The notes under the pieces were generated by a model that saw only the letters and a program-made list of their open reading frames with translations, was not told the DNA's origin and ran no database searches. This document shows, piece after piece, positions 1 to 11,240 of a stretch of 64,000 bases of DNA. This stretch comes from Ochotona curzoniae (lineage: Eukaryota; Chordata; Mammalia; Lagomorpha; Ochotonidae), in the NCBI RefSeq assembly GCF_017591425.1, contig NW_024467106.1:22620501-22684500 (forward strand), in the 5' to 3' direction. Numbering within the stretch: position 1 is the first letter of the stretch; each line of letters begins with the position of its first letter. The position numbers and the translations under genes are program-made.

Positions 1-170
1 CAGATCTCCCATGTGGGTGCAGGGTCCCAAGGCTTTGGGCCATTCTCTATTGCTTTCCAACACACAATCAGGGAGTGGATGGGAAGTGGGGCAGCCGGGA
101 TATGAACTGGCATTCATATGGGATCCCAGCAGACGCAAGATGAGGTTTTAGCCACTAGGCTACTGCTAGC
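1..170 (-). mobile_element. C-SINE, cut by window edge
   Basis: Reverse-strand lagomorph C-SINE head. It shows the reversed signatures 'catgtgggtgcagggtccc' and 'catatgggatccc', and the tRNA-like start (reversed 'gccactaggc'). The 3' half with the A-tail lies outside the window. Confidence 0.9.
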
Positions 171-1439
171 TCAATTTTGCATTCAATTTTGCCTCCAGTT
201 TTTCTGGAATATATTTTTCAGTGTATCGAAAATTCAGTTGTGATACTGTCTTCTGATAACGCTATGCTTTTTTTCAACCTAACTGCTTCTTTTGACCTCA
301 ACTAGGCATCCTTATTTCTTTCCTGTTACTTGCACTTCACCTTTCAAGATGATTTTGATATTGAACTCCATAGAAGTGTGAAGCATGTTTTTGCCTGCTT
401 GATTTTTCTAATCTCATTTGTCCCATCCAAATTTTACTTGCGAATTTAAAAAGCTCAAGTAATTTTTCTATACAATTTTCAAGAATAAGAAAGTTTAATG
501 TGACAACTCTGTGTTTACATATTTATGGTTCAATATCTTGTCTAAGAGAGCAAATCTCAGTACCCTTGGAAGCAAAAATTACACAGCAACAAGGCCCATA
601 TTTTAAGAGACCTTTAAGCACAGACATTTAAAGCTAACTTCTAAAGTAATTGATTGGTCCGCTGCTTGTGGTTGGTTAGTACTACAACTTTCCCTCTCTG
701 AAATATAAAATGTGGAAGCTTGGGTTGAATTTAAGACTTTCATGGTGGTCAATGATTTTAGGTTATGTCTGAATTGTGTTCATTTTGCGAATTTTTACCA
801 CTGTCAAGTTTATTCTTAAAACTTCCTTTTCTTAACCACTGATAAATGTTCTCAAATTTAAGATCATCATCCCTTAAAATAAATAAAAATAATAAATCTC
901 AAAATAAAACACGCAGAAAAACTGTTTAGACTTTTGTGCTGTCAGGATATTCACCAACAGGAAATAAAATTAAATATTTTTTTTCTTGCAAGCCCTGAGA
1001 TAGTAAGCAACATATCTGATATCTGATTCAATGGGATTTTCAGGAACAAGCAGTTTGTTGATGTTGATTTTGTACGGTATGACCATCAAAATCATTTTGG
1101 AATATAATCTTAAAAGTTTTGCATCACATATTTATTTCCAAAAATTATGAAAATGAAATGAATGTGGATAGGATATGGCTTATCAAATCCCCCAGCTATA
1201 GATAACCCTGGCAATATGTGCATTCCAGTCTGAAAAGAAAGGTCCTCACAAGGCTGGCAAGGCTCATGTCTCTGCTTTTGACTTCCCCCTTGTTGTTCAT
1301 CTGCTTCATCTCTGCTTTTGACTGTTGCATATTTTGCCTCGTTATAGTCAAGGCCATGTGGGTAGGGATTCTAAGCTCATGATCACCTGTCCATGCTGGC
1401 TACACAGGAATCTGAGATGTGCAGTTCCCATTGTCTTGA
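171..1439. other. Unassigned AT-rich sequence
   Basis: No gene, splice-supported exon or recognisable repeat was seen. The stretch is AT-rich with scattered homopolymer runs; it may include decayed LINE sequence that cannot be named by eye. Confidence 0.5.
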
Positions 1440-1575
1440 ACAAACCTTGTACCATATCTGAGCCTTGGTTTCTTTAGTTGTAAAGTGGGGATAATCGTTA
1501 TACAGCATGTGGGGTTCCCAGGAGGATGAAATCATTTAGAACAGATTAGGTGTTTAGCACTTAGCCCTTACAATC
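1440..1575 (-). mobile_element. MIR SINE fragment
   Basis: Contains the reverse-complement MIR core: 'gagccttggtttctttagt' followed by 'gtaaagtggggataat', a GGATGAAAT step and 'agaacagatt'. These follow the MIR order. The copy is decayed and has no flanking duplication. Confidence 0.7.
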
Positions 1576-4500
1576 ATGTAAGAGTTGTGTTTAAGCTCCT
1601 GGAATAGGCTAAACGGCATTTCTCTCCCAAACCATCATGTTGGCTGTGATCTCTTTTAGGATTGTTTGTTACATCAGCTCACGAGAAATCCTTCCTGTAT
1701 CCTTCAACTCCCAGGCTAGCTAGACCAGACATCCCCTGTGTCTACCACCTTGACTTGGAACTGTCAATTTCCTCATTTCCCTTGAAAAATTATGGAAGCT
1801 TAGTATCAAACTAAATTTTGCTCAACCTTGCTGTTCCAGTGGAGCCCAGAAAAGCACTCTTTCCTCAAAGTCCCTGAGTAATAGTTGACCTAATATATCT
1901 TAGAAATATCAAGGATAACAGGAGAATACATTTGAGTATTCTACAGCACAATAGAGTGACAATAATTAACAATAATGTATTATGCATTTCAAAAGCTAGG
2001 AGAGAGGATTTTGAATGCTCACCAACGCACACGCATACAAAAATTATAAATCTCATAAAATGAGATTCATTTTATATAACACTGAAGGTAAGATAGACTT
2101 CCAGATTTACCATTTTTGGAGTGGCAGGTGAAGATCTAAAAGCATCTTTGAAAGATTCATTATTTCTCTCTTAGGCGGCAGACCTGGGCCACACTGCCTC
2201 CACCTCCACCTCCACTATGTGAAGACTTTCTGGAGTTTTGGTTTTGCTCTCTGGAGGTAAGCTTGCACATTTCACTTCACCTTATCCACCTTGGAAAAAT
2301 GGCAGCTTTCTTCCCTGTGGTGGAGAAGAGGAGGTAGAGCGATGGTCATTAGCTTCCAATTCCTTTGGGTTGAGCAGGGTCCAAATTAGTATTTTGGACC
2401 TTAAAGCAGAAAGGAAGAGACACCTAAGAGCCAATTAAATTAGACTGTATACACTTCAGCACATGGCTGTGTAAAGCATCTCCAAAGAAACTTAGAGTGT
2501 TGAGAAAAAAGGGATGAGATTTGAGGTTCTCCCTGCGCTACACCGAACTCTGCTTTAATTAAAAATGTAGCACAGCATCAGGCTCCTCATGGTTATAACA
2601 CCCCTCTTTGGAGCCCTGAGACTCTATGAAATTCAGTCCTGGAAGGCAAGGGAACACTTCAAGCTTCCTGAAATGAGACAAACCAGTGTTCTGGATGTAC
2701 ACAGGTACTGGGGTCTACTTTGTGATTATCACAAATGAAATACTGAAGGGCAATCCCAGGCCGAATCATTCTTCCTATGGGATAGAAATCAAGGAATCTC
2801 TGCTCTTATACCCAAGATCAACTTGTGTTTTTGAAAAGGGTAATAAATAATGCCAGAAAATCAGCACAGAGCTAAGCTTCAGTGGCCATTCTGTTTTTTT
2901 AAATCAGTGTCTAAATGTTTCCCTTTTTATCTTGGAGAACTTGGGAGATGGTGGCAATGTTCGTGGGGCTGTGACTGGCACTTCAGTGTCCTTTATGCAC
3001 TAGGCCCCAGTCAAACCACTACCTGGCATCCATTCTCCTTCCAATGATTGCTCCTACTCTTTATTTGCAGGGAGGGAAGAACAGAGGGTAGAGCTGAAAG
3101 AAGCAGAGAATTTGGAGGGGAGGATAAAGTAAGCATTTTATTAGCCCAAACCTGCCTTTGGAATATATGACAAAGAAATCACCTCCTCCCTCCCGGAAAG
3201 TCTTTTGCCGTCTTCAAACCAGGGAATATTTGGCCCAGCTTTTGGAAAGAGTAATTCAAGCTGGACTTTTCCTACTCCCGAAATACACGGGGAGAGGAAG
3301 GCTATCTCAGGAATGATCTGGCAGCTTTGCAAATTTGATGAGATTATGCAAACACTCCTGCTCTGGGAGTCACAGGCTTTTAGCTTCCATGCCTTTTGCT
3401 TTCAGCATCTTGTGTCTCCAGTGACCTGGAAGTCCACTGTCAAGAGTTGACTAGACAGAAGAGTTTCCATGAAACAACTGACCACAATCCCTTGGTACCA
3501 CCACCTCTGATACTGGACAGGAGATGTCTCGGAGGCTAAAATTGCTGTTTTGCAGCTCAAGCTTGAATGTCCACCTGTCCTAAAACAGATGTTTCAGAAT
3601 CAGCAAGTCCACTGACTTCTGAAAACCAGGACTTTGTTCAGAAACAGCACACAGTAAAAGAAAAATCCGAAAGTGTTAGTGAACTGAGCTAAATTTGGAC
3701 TGCCTACTCTACTGAGACTTTGGGGATTTAATTGTGAAAGACAAACAAGAATGACTTTAGAGTCTTTGCGCTGTTCCAGAGGAATCTTCACACATACTTG
3801 TCTCAGGGCTGGGCTAGAGAATGTGTTGATTGAACTTTTATACTTTCAATCTGCCATTGAACTGGAGAAAGAATCAGGAGGCCTCCATTTACGTCTCAAT
3901 CCTGTTGTGTAACTTTAAATAATTTATTTTGCGTCTCTCAGCCACACAGAACTACTGCTCAAGTGAAACAACGTCTATGTAAAAATCCTTGCAATCATAA
4001 GACAATGGTACTATTATTATCATTCACCTAATTAATGTGTGCTGCATGTATGAAAGAATGTAATTCTCAAAAGAGACTAAGTTTAGGGTGAAAAGTCAAA
4101 TCCCCATTTACTCAGCCTGACTTGACTTGAATTGCAATTTAAATATATTTTGATAAATGAGTAATGAGCATAATATTGCAACACCTATCTGCAATTTAAG
4201 AAATAGATACAAATGTAGTATGTGATATAAGAATGAGCATAGGACTTAGTGCTAAATCATAACATAATTACAGCAAACCTAAGCAGGTCTCAAGATATGG
4301 AAATTGTTCCATAACTTCTGCTCTCTATTGCTGTCTCATTTATTCTGATTACCTGATCGTTCTCTACTTGGTGGAGGCTCTGCTACCTTATCTTTCCATT
4401 TGAGTTTGGTGACATTTATATGCATGTCCCCATGGCATCAAATCTGGTATCATCTCTACATTGTCAATTCTCAACACAGTCCAAATGACTAATCCCTGGA

Positions 4501-4699
4501 GAAACATGTTCTGATGGGCTCATCCCCACTTGGGCAGATACAAGTCCAAATGGCTGTGGCTCCAGCTGAGAGATCCTGTGGTACCTGAGGCTGTGCCTTC
4601 CGGCCAATGGAGAGCATGGTGTCTTTAAGCAGAGGGCAAATGAAGTTAGAAGGAAACAGAGGACTTTTCTAGAACCCCAGTGGCATTTCCAGTTTTACA
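1576..4699. other. Unassigned unique-looking sequence
   Basis: About 3.1 kb without a recognised gene or transposon. Short frames occur on both strands but none is longer than about 80 codons or has a protein signature. Near 3,310-3,360 there is a patch with 'gctttgcaaatttgatgag' and 'attatgcaaa' that resembles octamer-type sites; this is a pattern remark only. Confidence 0.5.
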
Positions 4700-4885
4700 A
4701 ACTCTTCTGCCTACATCACAGCTAATTGCACTATTATTTTATCTTGTAACATCCTAATCAAATTGTGAGATCTTGAGATGGTGGGTAGGACCCATCTGAA
4801 TGCTCTTGTCATCCTAGAGCGTTCAGAACCATGCTGGACATACTGTAGATACTCAATGAAGACTTGTTCCTTTGCATAAAATAAT
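4700..4885 (+). mobile_element. L2 LINE 3' end
   Basis: The order 'aaattgtgagatcttgagat', 'gggtaggacc', 'accatgctggacatactgta' and 'gatactcaatgaa' parallels the L2 3' terminus (gctccttgagggcagggac ... gcctggcacatagtaggtgc ... tcaataaa). The copy is old and truncated at its 5' end. Confidence 0.65.
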
Positions 4886-5028
4886 TACTTCTTCAGATGT
4901 GTATAGCCTTTCAGAAGAAACAGAGCACATTCTTGTATATAAATTTATTCGGCCCCAGGAAAAAGTACTGAATTGCTATTATTTTCTCTACAAGTGTAGC
5001 AAAATCAAGGTACAAAGGTAGTAAATGG

Positions 5029-5367
5029 TGCCTGGTACCGTGGCCTAGTGGTTAAAGTCCTTATCTTGAGTGTGCCAAAATCCAATATAGGCTCCAGTTT
5101 TAATTCTGGCAGCTTCATTTTCCATCCAGCTTCCCGCTTATGGCCTGGGAAAGCAGTTGAGGACAGCCCAAAGCCTTCCTGAATCTGTGTGGGAGACCTG
5201 GAGGAAGTTCCTGGCTCCTGGCTCCTGGCTCCAGATTGGCACAGTACGGCCATTGTGCTCACTTGGGGAATGAACCAAAGGACGGAAGATCTTCCTCTCT
5301 GTCTCTCCTTCTCTCTGTATATCTGACTTTGTAATAATAATTAAAAAAAATCTTAAAAAAAACAAGA
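5029..5367 (+). mobile_element. C-SINE with 10-bp target duplication
   Basis: Full-length C-SINE: tRNA-like head with 'gtggcctagtggttaaagtc', body with 'gcctgggaaagcagttgagg', pyrimidine tract, 'tctgactttgtaataataat' and A-rich tail. The 10-bp duplication 'tagtaaatgg' flanks it at 5019-5028 and 5368-5377. The body carries a 7-bp tandem triplication (ctggctc x3) near 5,210-5,230. Frames in this interval are SINE read-through, not genes. Confidence 0.93.
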
Positions 5368-5546
5368 TAGTAAATGGCAGAGTCTGCACCATATTTCATA
5401 CATGGGGAGTTATAAATAACTCTAGAATATCTAGATGGAGATCTTAAGGAAGCAGGAGAGCCATCATCACAGTGAGGAAAGAGGGACAGAAATAATATTT
5501 GAGAATCACATTCATACAGGTTATAAACACATTAAAAAATGGCAGT

Positions 5547-5722
5547 GGGGGGCGAGTGTTTGGCCTAGAAGTTAAGGTGGCAGTATGCACTTTCCTATCC
5601 CAGATGAGAGAACCTGGTGTGATTATTTTGAGAAGTGCACCAACAGATGGGAGCTGTCTTTTTTCTTTTATTCTCTATCCTTGTTGTTTCTCTAATTCTC
5701 AAATAAATTCTTTTTCAAATGA
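5547..5722 (+). mobile_element. Internally deleted C-SINE
   Basis: Starts with a SINE head ('ggcctagaagttaagg') and passes directly to the 3' part ('accaacagatgggagctg', then a pyrimidine-rich stretch and 'caaataaattctttttc'). About half of the body is missing. The 95-codon frame over it is SINE read-through. Confidence 0.75.
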
Positions 5723-6096
5723 TGGTAAAAATGTGTCCAGGGATCTGCAGGCAGAATATAGATCACAGCCCAAAATTAAAAACTGAGAAACAGCAGCATA
5801 AAATAAGTGGGAGCAAAAGCTTTATTAGCAAACATCAAAGACGCATCCCAAAAAGGAGGAGAAAAGCTAGAGTGGGTAGTGTCTTGCCTGAGCTCTGGGA
5901 GTAATACACAGGGTCAAATACTTCCAAAGGTCAGATAGCTGAAAGGTGCCCTTGATAGTTGCAACAGACACCATCAGATTTTTGACCAACAGCATGTCAG
6001 GCCTTGGTAAGGATGTGATCAACAAGACAAAGACAGAATGGTAGGTAAAGATCCAGAAGCAATGACTTCAGTCAATGCTTTTAAGACAATTGCTCT

Positions 6097-6428
6097 GGGG
6101 GGCCAGTGTTGTGGGGACAACAGGGCTAAACTGCCACTTGTGACACTGGGTCACATATTGACTGTCCCGCTTTCAAATTAGCTCCCTGCTAATGCCCTTG
6201 GAAAGGCAGTACATGATGGCCCAATATTTGGGTTCCTGACACCTGGATGGGAGACAAGGATAGAATTTCTGGCCACTGCCTGTTGGTTTCAGCATGACCC
6301 AATCCTGGCTATTCTGGCCATTTGGAGAATAAGCCAAGAACAGAAGTGATAAAAGATATGTGTTCATTGATAAGTGAGTGTGTATGTGTGTGTGTGTTTG
6401 TACTGCTATCTTTCAAATAAATGAATAT
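6097..6428 (+). mobile_element. C-SINE, divergent
   Basis: Begins 'ggggggccagtgttgtgggg', then 'tgatggcccaatatttgggt', 'acacctggatgggagac', 'ggccatttggagaataagcc' and 'ctttcaaataaatgaat'. A short TG microsatellite (6,376-6,398) has grown in the 3' region. Confidence 0.85.
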
Positions 6429-6439
6429 ATATATATAAT

Positions 6440-6752
6440 TAAATAAAGATTTTAGAGAGTTATTTATTTTTTATTTGAAAGGAAGATTTACCGAGAAAGA
6501 TAAAGAGAAAAATATTCTATCTGCTGGTTCACTCCCCAAATGTTCATAATTGTTCAGGTTAAGCTGATACATATCCAGGAACCAGGAACTATTTCTGAGG
6601 CTCCAGAATGGATTCAGGAGCCATAGGACTTGAGCCATCTCCATTGCTTTCCCAGGCCAAAGCAGAAAGCTGGATCAGAAATGGAGCAGCCAGGACTTGG
6701 ATTGGCACCGATATGGAAGAGGATTGGCTTGCTAAGCCACCTTGCTGGTCTC
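6440..6752 (-). mobile_element. C-SINE, opposite orientation to its neighbour
   Basis: Reverse-strand copy: 'tatttattttttatttgaaa' tail side, 'ctgctggttcactccccaaa', 'ttgctttcccaggccaaagc', then the head. It sits about 12 bp from the forward copy ending at 6,428, making an A-tail-to-A-tail inverted pair. Confidence 0.88.
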
Positions 6753-6914
6753 AATAATGAGTTTTCTTTTAAACAGGGAGGGGAGGAGAGATAGCTATAG
6801 ATATGGTTGAGTAAATGTCTAATCTTCTCAAAGCTAAGGAAATTTGAATCCTCTTGAAGTATGAAGGTGCCAGAAAAGAAAGGACAACGAGATGCATGAG
6901 ACACAGAGAATATC
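6753..6914. other. Unassigned spacer before the solo LTR
   Basis: Short unassigned stretch between the inverted SINE pair and the LTR. A 96-codon minus-strand frame crosses it but mostly reads the SINE. Confidence 0.5.
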
Positions 6915-6920
6915 CTGATG

Positions 6921-7313
6921 TGTGGGCGATCGCCTCAGGCCCCTGCCCTGCTGCCTGGAGGGCGTGGCTTTAGCCTAACCTTCCCCATGAGCAGAGGCAC
7001 AGCCTTCATCCCTACATGTGGAGTGTGACCTCCAACATAGCTAGAAGGTCAAGGGAAGTTACCTAAACATGACCTCTGACATCACCGGAAGATCTAGAGA
7101 TAGACATGTCATACAGCCAATTATTGCATCTTTGGTGGGCGTGGGGTCTGCCGGAAGGCTCCCTCCTGCCCTCCCCTTTCTTACCCTTTAAAGCCTGTAA
7201 CCTGTGCATAATAAAGTGGACATTCCTCACCAGCTTATATCTTGCAGCTGAAGGCCACTGTCTGCCTCACCCTTGGTGACCTCGGGGCCTGCTGGCAGGT
7301 CTAAACCCCGAGA
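6921..7313 (+). mobile_element. Solo endogenous retrovirus LTR (probable class II)
   Basis: A 393-bp GC-richer unit starting tgtgggcgat and ending aaccccgaga, flanked by exact 6-bp direct repeats 'ctgatg' at 6915-6920 and 7314-7319. It contains a TATA-like 'cctttaaag' at about 7,186 and a poly-A signal AATAAA at 7210-7215, which gives U3-R-U5 order on the plus strand. A 6-bp duplication is typical of beta-retrovirus-like (ERVK/IAP) insertions. The inner end reads GA where CA is expected, probably mutation. No gag, pol or env sequence adjoins it, so this is the product of LTR-LTR recombination. The specific family is not identified. Confidence 0.75.
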
Positions 7314-7319
7314 CTGATG

Positions 7320-7599
7320 GCCTAGACACTCAGGAGAAAAAAGAAACTCCAGATCTCAGGGAAATATCTCACCTAGTTTAATAAAAGGGAAAGGGCAATG
7401 TGGGCACTCATGGGTGTTGTCAGACCAATGGGGGCACTGAGCTCTTTTTGTTCTTTCTTTTCTTTATATAAACTAAGAAGCAAGGCCACATCTTAAGAGG
7501 TAAGATGCTGGTCGTTCAGGCTAGTGGAGATAACAGTTTCATTGTGAGAATGCCCACTGAATTCATTGTTGCCAAGTTGTTCCTTGACCTTCAGTTTGT
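7320..7599. other. Unassigned spacer after the LTR
   Basis: Nothing recognised. It includes the short T-rich run 'tttcttttctttatataaac' at about 7,455. Confidence 0.45.
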
Positions 7600-7715
7600 A
7601 CTCACAGTAACTCATTCATGCATTCATTCATGCAATACTTATTGGCTGAATACTTCTGTGAGAAACTCATTGATGATACAGAGCTAAGAAGTGCATTATA
7701 CAGGAAGGAGACAAC
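7600..7715 (+). mobile_element. Possible MIR or L2 terminal fragment
   Basis: 'ctcattcatgcattcattca' followed by 'atacttattggctgaatact' and 'gatacagagctaagaagtgc' resembles the old MIR 5'/reversed L2 3' motif (attcattcaacaaatatttattgagcac). Weak assignment. Confidence 0.4.
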
Positions 7716-8399
7716 TGCAACTGAAGTAGAAACTAGAGTTTACTTGACCTGTAATAGGTCAGGGCTGGATTCCTTGACTTGCAAATGAATATATTAACAA
7801 AGCTAACATAGAACATCTTGATGAATTTTAGATCTAGACACAAACACACTGCATTATCCATGGGATTATAATCTGCCTTGGTCTGTTCCTTTAGGGCCCA
7901 CATCTCTTGCATTGCATTCAGCTCTAGATGAACTTGTGGCATAGCTCCTATAATCTTTTTGGGAAGGGAAAGCACTTCCCTCCACCTTTCATCTTGGTTT
8001 ATGAATTTAGTAGATTCATGGTAACCTCAGGTAAAGAATACTTTCTCAACCCCCTTCCTGATTATGAACAGGCACAAGACTTAGGTTCTGGATAGTTGAA
8101 TGTGAACAAAAGAGCCAAGGAGGACATTTCCAGGCCAGTCCTTACAGAAAAGGGGATGGCCTGCTTTCCCCATTTTCATCTTCTGCTAGTTAGAATGACA
8201 GGATGGGGGCTGTGACCTGACTGAGGATAGAATAACAATACAGAAAGGGCCTAGGCATCCTTGTCAATTTCTACATTTTTGACTCAAGATTTAGAGATGG
8301 CTGAAACCCTCTATGGGCTCAGCCATGGGCAAAGCTGAAGGGGAATTGGGATCAGCAGAAATGGAAAACAGGACCGAGTCCATGATGTAGCTAGGGACA
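7716..8399. other. Unassigned sequence
   Basis: No gene or repeat recognised. Base composition is ordinary. Confidence 0.45.
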
Positions 8400-8935
8400 G
8401 TGGTGATTAGGAGTCATGGCCCTGTATGTCAAAAATTTGCCCCGGACGAAAGGCTTGCCCTAAGTGCCTTCATTCCTGTCCTGTTGTTTAGCATTGACAC
8501 ACTGTTATCAGCCTTCTATAGATGGTGTGATGCAGAGAAGAAAAGCAAGTGCCCAGCCATGCTGCTGGGGAGCAGCAGAGCTGGGACGCACATTTCTGCA
8601 GAACACTTGGCTGCGTTCCTTCTCCAGGAGACTGCTGCTTGCTCCTACGAGAGCAGCCCAGACGGCAAGGAGCTCAGACACTTTCTTCAGCCCTGGGGCA
8701 CAATGGGACAGAACACTCAGCCTTTTTGTCCATACCACAGCATCGTGTGGCCATGTGCTCATCACGCAACACGGCCTTGGAGCCTCTTCACAATCAGTGG
8801 TGATAAGGCCGAGAGAGGTGAAGAGAACGCAAGTATCCGCGGGCCCAGAGCCCTTTCCAGCAGAGCTAGGTGCTATAAATTTCTCCAAATGCATGGCCCT
8901 TCTCCACACATGCACATCTGGAATGCTGCATAACC
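8400..8935. other. GC- and CpG-richer block with overlapping open frames; probably not coding
   Basis: This block is open for 177 codons (8400-8933) and 167 codons (8464-8967) on the plus strand and 135 codons (8508-8915) on the minus strand at once. That is the signature of low stop density, not of one selected frame. The longest product matches no family I know and has no signal peptide or repeat structure. The end (about 8,800-8,880, 'aaggccgagagaggtgaag') is faintly MIR-like. It could be a non-coding exon or a decayed repeat. Confidence 0.4.
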
Positions 8936-9600
8936 CTTTCCCTCTCCAAACCTCACTGCCGAGATGACTTCCTGGAGCATTTTAATGACTCACCATTATA
9001 AATAATCTATTCTAACCTTTCTTGTAAAAAAAAAAAAAGAAAGAAAAGAAAGAAAGCCAGACATTTCTGCAAAACCAGCAAATTATTCCAAATCATAATT
9101 TCATTGAAAACACTGGAAAAAAACATCAACACCTTCATAGCCCAAGGTAGGAAAGGCTCGAAAGATTTATGTCTTTCCTTGCACATGCAGATTTATAACA
9201 GCGGATAATGTACATTCATTTCATCCATATTTATACCTGAATTGATGCAGAGTCTGGTATCCATTACTTTAATCTATGTAACTTGATCATCAGAAATCTG
9301 AACCATAATTTTAACACGTATTACAAAGGGTTTCTTTTGGGCTTAAAAGAAAATGACGGCAGAGAAGAAAAGCCATTAAGACCAGCTGCAGTCACTTAGT
9401 CCGCTGTATTTCCTTCTGCAATACGTGTGGGTCCTCCACCCTGTTTCTCATCCTCCACCTTTCTGGATACACGTTCACTGTCGTGCTCAGCGCCTCACTG
9501 TGCTAAGACTGGAGGAGAGAGAGGCATGATGGGCAGGGCGATCTCAGGGAATTCAACTAGATAAATCTCTGATATCCCCCGCTAGCCCGGATCTCACAGG
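8936..9600. other. AT-rich unassigned block, candidate conserved non-coding element
   Basis: Contains an A-rich run with GAAA repeats (9,029-9,055) and then low-complexity-free AT-rich sequence with homeodomain-like motifs ('attataaataatctattc', 'caaattattccaaatcataa'). No repeat signature was recognised from 9,060 to 9,360. Conservation cannot be judged from one genome. Confidence 0.35.
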
Positions 9601-9619
9601 GAGGCAATGCTAATGGACC

Positions 9620-9745
9620 AGTGGTAGCCTCTAATCACTTAGTAGAAGTGAAAAAATGCAGCATCTGATCAAAGCTTTCTTCTGACAGACAGTGGAAATT
9701 AAATCCAGATCCTAGCTCTCAGACTGCTTTGCTGGCACTCAGCAC
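9620..9745 (+). mobile_element. Possible MIR 3' half
   Basis: 'gacagacagtggaaattaaa' then 'tccagatcctagctctcaga' and 'ctgcttt' parallels the MIR segment with 'agtggcagagccgggattcg' and the following gtctgact. Decayed, low certainty. Confidence 0.35.
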
Positions 9746-10577
9746 ATGGTTCCTGTCCAACTTCTGAGCACCAAATACCAGTCAAAACTTTCATCTCTCC
9801 TGGACTAAAACTAAGTGGTGGATTTTTAAGAGATCTGGAGTCCACACTTCTAGGCAGTAGAGGTGAGGAAGACAAGAGCTGGGACCTCACTCTAGCAGCT
9901 GGTGTCAGAGAAGACTGTTGGGCCACCAGGCTAGGAGTCCTCAAGTCATGCAAGGTCCATGAGGGCAGATCTTGTTTGTTGTGTTCTCTGGTGTGGTCAG
10001 AGCTGCCCTTAGTAGGTGCCTGATAATTTTTCCTGACAGAAAGGCCCTCATTACAAACTGCTCCAGATGTGCGAGCTGCAGCCTGAGTAGTCATTACATA
10101 GGCAGGGATGAAACCTGTTGAGATATTAAAGAGATTAGGAGTGTGCTGGCCACTATGGTCTGGTGTCTCCTGATGCCCCATTCAACGTTGTTTCACAGCC
10201 TTTCTTACAGACTATTCTGCAGGGTTGTGTTCCTGGCCAGGGGTAAAGGGCAGAGGAGTGATGGAAGGCATTTTAGGTGTGTCTGAGGACAGCTGATCTG
10301 GACCCCGTCCCAATCCTGGAAGAAAACACTAACCCACAAATCACTTGGTGGTTCAGTACATTTCTCTATGGCCTCCTAAAGATGGTTTTAGGTTTGACTG
10401 ACTCAAGGGAACATATTCTAGCTGTCAGATCCTTGAAATCACATAGGAAACTAATTTGGCTTTATATATATATTTTTTTTTTTTCTGGTAAAGGTAATTT
10501 TAAAAAAAGAAAACCTACTTCTAAAAAGAGGATTTATTGAGCTTTTATTTTGTCAGTATTGCTTAATTATCTGTTTC
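9746..10577. other. Unassigned sequence
   Basis: Nothing recognised. The 160-codon minus-strand frame at 9699-10181 has no domain or homology I can name and sits in ordinary sequence. T and A runs lie near 10,465-10,510. Confidence 0.45.
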
Positions 10578-10815
10578 AAGTTTTTACTGTAATTATGGAT
10601 TTGAGAGACAGGCAGGTAGAGAGACTCCATTCATTTGTTTTCTCCCCAAAATGCCCATGATATTTGGGGCTGGGCTTAGGGCAGAAGGCTGGAGATGGAT
10701 ATGTCATACAAGTTCCCCACCTCGGGGATAAGAACCCACTCACAGTGTGGGTCAGCAGGAAATGAAATATGTGGCCTGATGTTATCATCTTAATTGACAG
10801 ACCAAACATCAGCTA
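10578..10815 (-). mobile_element. Degenerate C-SINE
   Basis: Reverse-strand remnant with a 'gattatttgaaagacaggcag'-like start, 'catttgttttctccccaaaa', 'tggggctgggcttagggcag' and a decayed head. Identity is much lower than in the next copy. Confidence 0.6.
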
Positions 10816-10819
10816 TCTT

Positions 10820-11150
10820 GCTTATTTATTTTTAAAAATTAGTTATTTTTAGTTGAAAGATTTACAGAGAGGGAGAGAGAGACAGAGAGAGATCTTTCAT
10901 CACTGGTTGACTCACAACATGGCCACAAAAGCCAGGAAGTTGGGCTGTCCAAAACTGGGAGCCTGGAACTTCTCCCAGATCTTCCACGTAGGTGCAGGGC
11001 CCCCCTTGGGCCATAATCCACTGCTTTCCCAGGCCATAAACAGGAAGTTGGATCAGAAGTGGAGCAGCCAGGACTAAAACCACCACCCATTTGGGATGTC
11101 AGTGCTGCAAGTGGAGAATTAGCTTGCTCTACCCCTGCACCAGCCCCTCT
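10820..11150 (-). mobile_element. C-SINE
   Basis: Reverse-strand copy with an A-tail side 'cttatttatttttaaaaatt', purine tract 'gagagggagagagagacaga', 'cactgctttcccaggccata' and a head ending 'tgcaccagccc'. Two C-SINEs lie in tandem here in the same orientation. Several short frames at 10,839-11,090 are read-through of this element. Confidence 0.88.
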
Positions 11151-11170
11151 GGTCTACTTTTTAACTATAG

Positions 11171-11240
11171 GAATACACACACACATATATACATACACAC
11201 ATATATACACACGTGTATAATATATATGTATGTGTGATAT
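11171..11240. repeat. CA/TA compound microsatellite
   Basis: Alternating 'acacacacacatatatacat' units with imperfect TA and GT continuation. Confidence 0.9.

Noticed and set aside
8400..8935. Coding exon for the 177-codon frame
   Set aside because: Frames of similar length overlap it on both strands, there is no protein family match and no supporting splice structure.
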